Assembly: GCA_025361145.1 (NCBI GenBank)
Contig: JANYAV010000021.1
Coordinates: 1-41,450 of the forward strand
Reading direction: 5' to 3'
Source: Dehalococcoidia bacterium
GTDB taxonomy: Bacteria; Chloroflexota; Dehalococcoidia; Dehalococcoidales; UBA3254
DNA: 41,450 nt
Shown: positions 35,696 to 41,450 of the stretch, one piece after another
Numbering within the stretch: position 1 is the first letter of the stretch
Layout of the letters: each line of letters starts with the position of its first letter
Made by a program: the position numbers and the translations under genes
Notes under the pieces: model-generated
Seen by the model: only the letters and a program-made list of their open reading frames with translations
What the model was told of the DNA's origin: nothing
Database searches by the model: none

Positions 35696-36027
35696 TAATA
35701 CCTCTATTAATCTCTATGTTCTAAATGCCATTCTTGGATCTTTCGATTTAATGGTTTTAATCTGATAAAAACATTAAAAAGAAAATAATTTATGTTTGGT
35801 CTCTCTGTTAAATTAACTAACCTTAAAGATGGGTATGCTTCTCTACTGAAGACCATTTATTCCCTCTCAATAATCTAGTGAACCTCCAAATATGATCATA
35901 TTATAGATAAATTTAATCCAAATTGTCGATTATATCGAATGAACATATAGAAAGTGGTTAAATACCCACAACCTTTAATCTCAATTTAGTTTACACGGAT
36001 GTAATATAACGTTTACAATTACAAAAT
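35696..36027. promoter_or_regulatory. Divergent regulatory region between etfB and the exporter gene
   Basis: This 332-base A+T-rich gap contains no gene. A perfect 14-bp palindrome, AATATGATCATATT, lies at 35889-35902 and could be an operator for either side. A TTTACA box followed by TAATAT near 35990-36010 may be the exporter promoter, but the spacing is short. Confidence 0.4.
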
Positions 36028-37398
36028 ATGCAAGCGATTTTAGCGTTTACCGCGGTCCAGGTGGTCGTGCTGCTTTCTTCGATAAGCAGCACCGCAGTCG
36101 CGGTAGCCTTCCCCAATATCACCGCTCATTATAACACCTCGCTGGTTTTGGCCGGCTGGGTATTAAGCATCTATCAATTAGTTGCCGCCTGTTCCATGGT
36201 TTTAATGGGAAAGATAGGTGATGTCCTGGGACATAAAAACATTTTTTTGATTTGTTCGGGTCTCTTTGTTATAGGATCCCTCTTGGCAGCTCTAGCGCCC
36301 AACATTCAACTATTGATAGCCGCCCGTTTTATCCAGAGCATAGGAGGAGGAGGCTTTATGCCCACTATGGTGGGTATTACAGTGGAGATGTTTCCTCGTC
36401 ATCGGCAGCAACTTATCGGAGTAAACATGAGCATCAACAGCCTCGGAGGAATCATAGGGCCCAATATTGGCAGCTGGTTAGTTACCAGCTTTGGCTGGCA
36501 ATCCATATTCTGGTTTAACGTACCCATCGTAATCCTGGCCGTTATTCCTCTCTTCTTTATTCTAAAATCCACGCAAGGGAAAAAAGTCCATATCGATTTT
36601 TCAGGAGCTGGATTATTAAGCGCCTTTCTTTTTACATTTATGATCGGACTGTCTCAGATTGTTCACAGCGGGAACGGCCCTGGCTGGTTGATCACTGGGC
36701 TTTTATTTGTGGCCAGCATAGTTTTTCTCGTCATGTTTATAAGGCATGAACTCAAAACCAGCGACCCCATTATTGACCTGGCATTGCTGCGATTAAAACC
36801 CTTTGCAGCAGCAAATATCTATAATTTTATATATGGTTCCTGTGTCTTCGGATTCACTTCTTTAATCCCTCTCTACGCGGTTTCCGTTTACGGTATGACC
36901 ACTATCCAGAGCGGTTATGTTTTGATGGCAAGGTCAATCGGTTTTGTGATGGCTTCAATGGCAGGCGGGTTTTTGCTGGTGAAATGGGGTTACCACAAGC
37001 CGATGCTTGTTGGGTCGATAATTGTGTCCGCTAGTCTTTTATTCTTCGCTTGTGAGTTTTCTCGGGTAAAAATATTAGAGATAGACATCAGTTCAGTAGC
37101 GCTGGTTTCCACTATCGCCCTTGCGATTGGACTTGGAATGGGAGTTGCCAGCCAGGCCTCTGCCAACGCCTGCCTGGGGTTGATGCCTCACAGGGCTTCC
37201 ACCATGTCCGGCGTCAGGGGGATGTTTCGTCAAAGCGGGGGGGCAATCAGTATCGCAGTCACAACCTTGATACTTCAGTTTGTTGGCGATATGTCACTCG
37301 GTTTTGCTATCGTTTTTATATCCACCGGTGTAATAGCCTTGCTAACTATTCCATTTATCTTCGCCATGCCGGACAAAGATACCCGTATTCTGGCGTGA
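36028..37398 (+). CDS. MFS multidrug exporter, DHA2 (EmrB/QacA) type
   Basis: The 456-residue, very hydrophobic protein has WVLSIYQLVAACSMVLMGKI followed by GDVLGHKN (motif A, near residues 48-73), and RFIQSIGGGGFMPT (motif B). Motif C appears as GGIIGPNIGSWL. These features and the length point to the 14-helix drug:H+ antiporter branch. A role in exporting toxic organic compounds is likely; the substrate is unknown. The ATG has no Shine-Dalgarno site, but an in-frame TAA lies 27 bases upstream and no better start is available. It is monocistronic and convergent with the beta-propeller genes. Confidence 0.88.
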   Translation: MQAILAFTAVQVVVLLSSISSTAVAVAFPNITAHYNTSLVLAGWVLSIYQLVAACSMVLMGKIGDVLGHKNIFLICSGLFVIGSLLAALAPNIQLLIAARFIQSIGGGGFMPTMVGITVEMFPRHRQQLIGVNMSINSLGGIIGPNIGSWLVTSFGWQSIFWFNVPIVILAVIPLFFILKSTQGKKVHIDFSGAGLLSAFLFTFMIGLSQIVHSGNGPGWLITGLLFVASIVFLVMFIRHELKTSDPIIDLALLRLKPFAAANIYNFIYGSCVFGFTSLIPLYAVSVYGMTTIQSGYVLMARSIGFVMASMAGGFLLVKWGYHKPMLVGSIIVSASLLFFACEFSRVKILEIDISSVALVSTIALAIGLGMGVASQASANACLGLMPHRASTMSGVRGMFRQSGGAISIAVTTLILQFVGDMSLGFAIVFISTGVIALLTIPFIFAMPDKDTRILA

Positions 37399-37549
37399 GA
37401 AAAGTAATACGACTTTATACATAATTCAACTTATCGATTCCATTGGTTAGAAAAAACTTATTTTTCTTAATTATTAGTTTAACAGATGATGTGGCGCTTA
37501 GTTTATTTTTTGCTTTTTAAAAAGTCCCAGGCTACCAGGTGTTAAAGCA

Positions 37550-38659
37550 TTATTTCTGGTACGGCCAGGGAAAACCCACCAGAGCAGCATTCGTGTTATC
37601 CACTGTATACACCATCCCATTGGTCTCGTCATAAGCAACTTTTTTAGCACCTGTAGCGGTTGGCACGCAGGTGATAAACTTCTCATCGCTGCCATTAAAG
37701 ATTGCCATCACCGGGCCGCTATCGGTAGCACAGGCAGCAAAGTACAGATCCGCAACAAGATCGTATGCCACCATATCGGCGCCACCTGCAACCTCGCTGG
37801 TGGATTTCACTTTCTGCGAGCTAAAATCCCAGAAGGTCAAGTGCAAGGGGGAAGTGGTATTCCCGAGTAGTCCCACGTTGGTCTTTGGGTTAATGGCCAG
37901 GCCATGCGGTTCAGCATCGTCTATAATATCCATCTTCTTGACCAGAACATCGGTCTTCGGGTCGAACTGAAAGAGCAAATTCTGAGCCCCAGAACACATA
38001 TACATAAACCCGTCTTTGGCATTGTAACGACTTTGCACAAGGCTAGGCCCAAGTCCCGTGAATTGTTTGATCATTTTGTCAGTTGCCCCGTCAATGACCG
38101 TCACAAGCGCATCGCTGTTGGCTACGTACAGCTTATTGTCCACCGGGTCGTAGTCCATTTCGGCGGATTTTGATGCACCTCCGGCAGTGACCGTCGCGAT
38201 AATCGAATTGAACTTGGCAGAGGACGGGTTAATATCAATGATAACAATTGTGTGATTCGCAAGACTGGCGTATAGTTTGTTGACCTTCTTGGCCACGGCA
38301 ACCCCGCTCGGCGCACTACCAGTGAGTATAGTAGTGATGAAAACTGCCTGTTTCGTAGTTATATCAAACACATCAACCCCTTCGGCGGTCTTGTCCGCTA
38401 GATAGAGTCGGTGGGCTTGCTGGTCTATGTCCATTACCCCGGGAGCCAGTACCTTTCCGGTATCTGGTAAAATGGGAGTGCGAGTCAGCGGCACAACTGT
38501 CGTCTTTTCAAAAACTGGAGTGCTAGAAGTAGTTGTAACGGTTAAAGAGGCTTCCTTGGTTTTAGAGGGTACAGCAGGGGCTGCGCAGGCCACCAAAAAC
38601 AGGGCCATAATCAGAATAGCGCAAAGAAACAAGAAACTCAGTCTAAGCAACCTCCGCAT
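37550..38659 (-). CDS. Lipoprotein beta-propeller (YncE/NHL-like), copy 1
   Basis: The 369-residue protein has a lipoprotein signal with lipobox LVAC (C25), then a Thr/Ser-rich linker (about 36-60), then repeated WD-like blades such as RLYLADKTAEGVDVFDITTK, KLYVANSDALVTVIDG and GFMYMCSGAQNLLFQFD. It is likely a surface-anchored propeller of 6-7 blades that binds a ligand or protein. It lacks a catalytic signature. It is the last of three tandem paralogues and is close to copy 2 in length and sequence. A 151-base A+T-rich gap separates it from the exporter gene, with only a weak A/T hairpin. Confidence 0.85.
   Translation of the reverse strand: MRRLLRLSFLFLCAILIMALFLVACAAPAVPSKTKEASLTVTTTSSTPVFEKTTVVPLTRTPILPDTGKVLAPGVMDIDQQAHRLYLADKTAEGVDVFDITTKQAVFITTILTGSAPSGVAVAKKVNKLYASLANHTIVIIDINPSSAKFNSIIATVTAGGASKSAEMDYDPVDNKLYVANSDALVTVIDGATDKMIKQFTGLGPSLVQSRYNAKDGFMYMCSGAQNLLFQFDPKTDVLVKKMDIIDDAEPHGLAINPKTNVGLLGNTTSPLHLTFWDFSSQKVKSTSEVAGGADMVAYDLVADLYFAACATDSGPVMAIFNGSDEKFITCVPTATGAKKVAYDETNGMVYTVDNTNAALVGFPWPYQK
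37797..37834. repeat. 38-bp identical segment shared by propeller copies 1 and 2
   Basis: Bases 37797-37834 are identical to 39023-39060, in the same reading frame of the two adjacent genes (encoding part of FWDFSSQKVKSTS). Many neighbouring stretches also match. This indicates recent tandem duplication or gene conversion. Confidence 0.8.
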
Positions 38660-38708
38660 CTACTTAACCTCCAATTTATTTGAGATAAGCTATAATATCA
38701 TATATATA

Positions 38709-38746
38709 GGGGGAAAGAAGAACCCTTGCGGGCTGTCCTTTCCCCC
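38709..38746 (-). terminator. Hairpin after propeller copy 2
   Basis: GGGGGAAAG (38709-38717) pairs with CTTTCCCCC (38738-38746), with an inner CCC/GGG. On the minus strand it begins 30 bases past the copy 2 stop and is followed by TATATATATG instead of a clean U tract. It is probably a terminator or attenuator between paralogues. Confidence 0.55.
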
Positions 38747-38775
38747 TTTGTTCTAGACTACCGGTTGTTTAAGTT

Positions 38776-39885
38776 TTATTTATTATAGGGCCAGGGAAAA
38801 CCGACCAGCTCGGCTTTTGAGGTGTCTGCTGTATACACCATCTTATTGGTCTGATCATACGCTACTTTATTGGCACCTGGCGTAGTCGGCACCAGAGTGA
38901 TGAACTTCTCATCGCTTCCATTGAAGATTGCCATCACCGGTCCCTGATCAGCAAGGCAAGCGGCAAAAAACAGATCCGCAACTGGGTCGTAGGTTACCAT
39001 GTCAGGGGAACCAGCTACATCACTGGTGGATTTCACTTTCTGCGAGCTAAAATCCCAGAACGTGAGGTGTTGGGGCGTACTATGAACCCCCAATAAACCC
39101 ACGTTTGTCTTTGGGTTGATGGCGAGACCGGTCGGATTAGAATCGTCTACAATATCCATTTTCTTGACGAGTACATCGGTCTTCGGGTCGAACTGTAAGA
39201 TCATATTCTGGGCACTTGAGGCCAGATACATGAACCCGTCTTTGGAATTGTAACGAAATTGCTGAAGGCCAAGGCCAAGGTCTTTGATTTGTGTAATCAT
39301 TTTATCCGTTGTCCCATCAACGACCGTAACAATATTATCACCATTAGCAACGTAGGCTTTTTTATCCACCGGGTCGTAGTCCATTTCGTCACAACGTGTC
39401 CTGCCTCCGGTGGCAATCGTCGTGATTACTGAATTGAATTTTGCGGATGCAGGGTTAATGTCAATAATCGCAATTGAGCTATTTTCGAGGCCTGCGTATA
39501 GTCTATTCACGTTCTTCGCCACGCTTACTCCGCTGGGTGCGCTGCCAGTGGGTATAGTAGTGACGTAGACTGCTTGTTTCGTAGTAATATCAAAAACATC
39601 CACACCCGTTAAGGTGGTGTCAGCTAGATAGAGCCGGTGAGCCTGCTGGTCGATGTCCATAATATCCGCCTTAAGAGTCTTTCCTATTAATGGCGAAATT
39701 GGAGTTCGAGTCAAAGGCACAACAGTCGTCTTGTCAAAAACTGGAGCGCTAGTGGTAGTGGTGACAACTCCAGAGGGTGCCGTGGTTTTAGAGGGGGTAA
39801 CTGTGCCAGTGCAGCCGCCCAAAACCAAGGCGACGATGAGAATGACGCAAAGAAACAAAAACCTCAGACTAAGGAACTTCGGCAT
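38776..39885 (-). CDS. Lipoprotein beta-propeller (YncE/NHL-like), copy 2
   Basis: The 369-residue protein has the same plan as copy 1: signal peptide with lipobox LGGC (C25), Thr-rich linker (TTTTSAPVFDKTTVVPLTRT), then blades such as RLYLADTTLTGVDVFD and KAYVANGDNIVTVVDG. Identity with copy 1 is high along the whole length by eye, while the signal peptide and some loops differ. It is expected on the outer face of the membrane as a lipid-anchored binding protein. No enzymatic motif is seen. Its start follows GGGAGG at a suitable distance. Confidence 0.87.
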   Translation of the reverse strand: MPKFLSLRFLFLCVILIVALVLGGCTGTVTPSKTTAPSGVVTTTTSAPVFDKTTVVPLTRTPISPLIGKTLKADIMDIDQQAHRLYLADTTLTGVDVFDITTKQAVYVTTIPTGSAPSGVSVAKNVNRLYAGLENSSIAIIDINPASAKFNSVITTIATGGRTRCDEMDYDPVDKKAYVANGDNIVTVVDGTTDKMITQIKDLGLGLQQFRYNSKDGFMYLASSAQNMILQFDPKTDVLVKKMDIVDDSNPTGLAINPKTNVGLLGVHSTPQHLTFWDFSSQKVKSTSDVAGSPDMVTYDPVADLFFAACLADQGPVMAIFNGSDEKFITLVPTTPGANKVAYDQTNKMVYTADTSKAELVGFPWPYNK

Positions 39886-39920
39886 ATTTTAACCTCCCAT
39901 TTTGCTTATAATTACTATTT

Positions 39921-39974
39921 ACAAGAACTCCGTTCTTGTAGCAACGGGGAAGAGCAACGTTACCTGCCTTCCCC
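39921..39974 (-). terminator. Two hairpins after propeller copy 3
   Basis: GGGGAAG/CTTCCCC (39946-39952 with 39968-39974) lies 11 bases past the copy 3 stop on the minus strand, followed by a second stem ACAAGAAC/GTTCTTGT (39921-39928 with 39932-39939) with a 3-base loop. No U tract follows. The position and the G-rich stem resemble the hairpin after copy 2. Confidence 0.5.
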
Positions 39975-39985
39975 TTGATCTAGCA

Positions 39986-41450
39986 CTATTTAGTAATAAA
40001 CTTGGCTGGAAGCGGGAAAGAACATACCTGGATAGGGGTCGTTGGGGCAGCATCTAAATCCGTGGTATACACGATCTTATTGGTTTCGTCGTATACTACG
40101 CTTTTACCTCCCTTTATTCCCGAGGGTACATTGGTCAGAAACTTGCCGTTCCCATCGAGGATCGTTATACAAGTTCCACGGGAAAACTTGGTTGAAGCGG
40201 TAAAGAAGAGATCCACCACAGGATCGTAGGTTATGAAATCGCATTGGCCAACATTAGTAATAACTGAGGCAACTTTCATCAGCTTAAAATCCCAGATCAC
40301 TAAATGTTCAGCTTTGGCATTCTCACCGGTTATTACCGCTAAATCAGATCCCAGTTTAAGCCCGACATGAGCCGGATCGAGGGGGCCGAGGGGATCAACA
40401 ATATCTGTCGTCGATATCTGGGTATCGGTTGTCGGGTCGAATTTGTAGATTTTATTGGTGTCTTGACCAGGCAGATAAACCATTTTATCATTTGGGTTAT
40501 AAATAGCCGGTTCAAGACCAGTACCCAACTCGAAGGTTTTAATAACCGTTTTAGTTCCGAGATCTACAACAGAAAGCTTTCCTGAGCGATTACTATTACA
40601 ATAGAGTTTGTTGACCCCGGGGACATAAGTAGCCGCGTCTAAGGGTTTATTGGCAGTATCAATACTGTCAATAACGGTATTAAAAGTCGCTGAAGTTTGG
40701 TCCATGTCAATGACTTCCACTTTCCCGTTAATCTCAGGGGCAAACATCTTTTTGAGAGAAGGTACAATCTCAATAACAGGCGATCCAGCTGATAGAGTTA
40801 TTTCTTTGACGAAGACTGCTGTCGGTGTTGAAACATCAAATACTTCGATCCCTGGAGCATTCAAGACGGTTATATAGAGTAAATGGCTTGCCTGATCCAT
40901 TACCATGCTGTCATTAGTCATAGTAGCCAGGCCTTTGGGATTCGGAACATCAACATGTGAAAGTGTAACGACAGTCGTATCAGCGGCAATGGGGGTTGTT
41001 GATGCAGCCGTAGTCGTCGGCGCAACAGTGGTAGTAGAAACTGCAGTAGTGGTGGGAGCAACAGTTGCACCTGACGGCTTTCCATCTATCAAAAGCTGTG
41101 ACGCGGCTGTGATATTAAAGATTTGGAGTCCTTTATTAGCTAACATTTGGCCAACCTGAACTTTACCGGTTGCAGTCGCCGTTTTATTCAGCCAAGCGGT
41201 TTGAAAGTCTGCAGGGAATTGGGATTGATCATAAATCTCGATATCAAACCCATTTGGGAATGGCTTACCTAGAGAAATTAGCCAGTGGGTAGTCCAACCA
41301 GGGACAATCTGAACAATCGGACCAGTGACAGTTATTTTTTGATTGACGTATTTCGGATCTCTAGCTTGTTCCCAGGTAACGGTAGGTACTTCTGCTGCTG
41401 TCGTTGTTGGCACAACAGTCGTGGTTGTGGGCTTAACAGTGGTAGTTGCA
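39986..41450 (-). CDS. Beta-propeller protein, copy 3, with extra N-terminal OB-like domain; 5' end outside window
   Basis: The frame stays open to the window edge (ATTTVKPTTTVVPTTTAAEV), so the GTG at 41413 is not the true start; the signal peptide must lie beyond 41450. In order it shows a Thr-rich linker, then a domain of about 100 residues (VTWEQARDPKYVNQKITVTG ... ATATGKVQVG) that looks like an OB-fold as in extracytoplasmic nucleic-acid- or sugar-binding-like domains. A second Thr-rich linker with repeated TTTVAPTTTA follows, then propeller blades (HLLYITVLNAPGIEVFDVST, KLYCNSNRSGKLSVVDLG) related to copies 1 and 2. It is probably surface-anchored and its function is unknown. Confidence 0.85.
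   Translation of the reverse strand, partial: ATTTVKPTTTTVVPTTTAAEVPTVTWEQARDPKYVNQKITVTGPIVQIVPGWTTHWLISLGKPFPNGFDIEIYDQSQFPADFQTAWLNKTATATGKVQVGQMLANKGLQIFNITAASQLLIDGKPSGATVAPTTTAVSTTTVAPTTTAASTTPIAADTTVVTLSHVDVPNPKGLATMTNDSMVMDQASHLLYITVLNAPGIEVFDVSTPTAVFVKEITLSAGSPVIEIVPSLKKMFAPEINGKVEVIDMDQTSATFNTVIDSIDTANKPLDAATYVPGVNKLYCNSNRSGKLSVVDLGTKTVIKTFELGTGLEPAIYNPNDKMVYLPGQDTNKIYKFDPTTDTQISTTDIVDPLGPLDPAHVGLKLGSDLAVITGENAKAEHLVIWDFKLMKVASVITNVGQCDFITYDPVVDLFFTASTKFSRGTCITILDGNGKFLTNVPSGIKGGKSVVYDETNKIVYTTDLDAAPTTPIQVCSFPLPAKFITK

Noticed and set aside
40905-41159. Thr/Val-rich repeats as a coding gene on the plus strand
   Set aside because: This is the antisense shadow of the Thr-rich linker in the propeller protein.
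39986-41413. A GTG at 41413 as the start of the third propeller protein
   Set aside because: The frame is open to the window edge with a Thr-rich linker and no ribosome site at 41413; the gene is truncated by the window.

Overview
The window looks like a chromosomal segment from a strictly anaerobic, moderately A+T-rich bacterium. TTG and GTG start codons are common and usually follow strong Shine-Dalgarno sites. The gene content points to an anaerobe that grows on, or detoxifies, oxygenated (probably aromatic) compounds and channels them to acetyl-CoA: two molybdopterin enzymes of the pyrogallol-phloroglucinol transhydroxylase type, iron-sulfur subunits, CoA-transferase, thiolases, crotonases, a beta-keto acid cleavage enzyme, ETF and 3-hydroxyacyl-CoA dehydrogenase. 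UvrA and the serial lipoprotein beta-propellers would fit a Chloroflexota/Dehalococcoidia-like host, but that is a low-confidence inference and a clostridial host cannot be excluded.

Layout. 1-265: end of an IS transposase next to tRNA-Pro(GGG). 532-6330 (minus): two amidohydrolases (one with its metal ligands replaced), a cupin, a two-subunit class I CoA-transferase and a thiolase. 6459-13759 (minus): a tight operon of TorD-like chaperone, unknown 189-aa protein, molybdoenzyme alpha subunit 2, four-cluster ferredoxin beta subunit and molybdoenzyme alpha subunit 1. 13928-17010 (minus): a crotonase that keeps the catalytic residues of 6-oxocamphor hydrolase, a BKACE enzyme and a DRE-TIM metallolyase, headed by a promoter with perfect consensus hexamers. 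A MarR-type regulator (17352-17885) sits just upstream. 18219-26638: housekeeping genes (ftsA with a small companion, sbcC, an MFS carrier, uvrA). 26891-28278: a deoxyinosine glycosylase gene broken by one stop codon, and a methyltransferase. 28563-30642 (plus): a second crotonase and an atypical thiolase lacking two catalytic residues. 30721-35695 (minus): serC, then an etfB-etfA-hbd-ferredoxin operon whose last gene is a second transhydroxylase-type beta subunit. 36028-37398 (plus): DHA2-type exporter. 37550 to the window end (minus): three tandem lipoprotein beta-propellers, the last running off the window.

Working model (inference). The MarR-controlled genes from 17010 down to 532 form a catabolic island for polyhydroxylated aromatics or the cyclic 1,3-diketones made from them. 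The transhydroxylase-type molybdoenzyme(s) rearrange or hydroxylate the ring. After reduction to a cyclic 1,3-diketone, for which no reductase gene is visible here, the 6-oxocamphor-hydrolase-like crotonase would open the ring by retro-Claisen hydrolysis. BKACE, CoA-transferase and thiolase would cut the resulting beta-keto acid to acetyl-CoA units. The ETF/3-hydroxyacyl-CoA dehydrogenase operon would handle the reducing equivalents. No CRISPR array, prophage or rRNA was seen.
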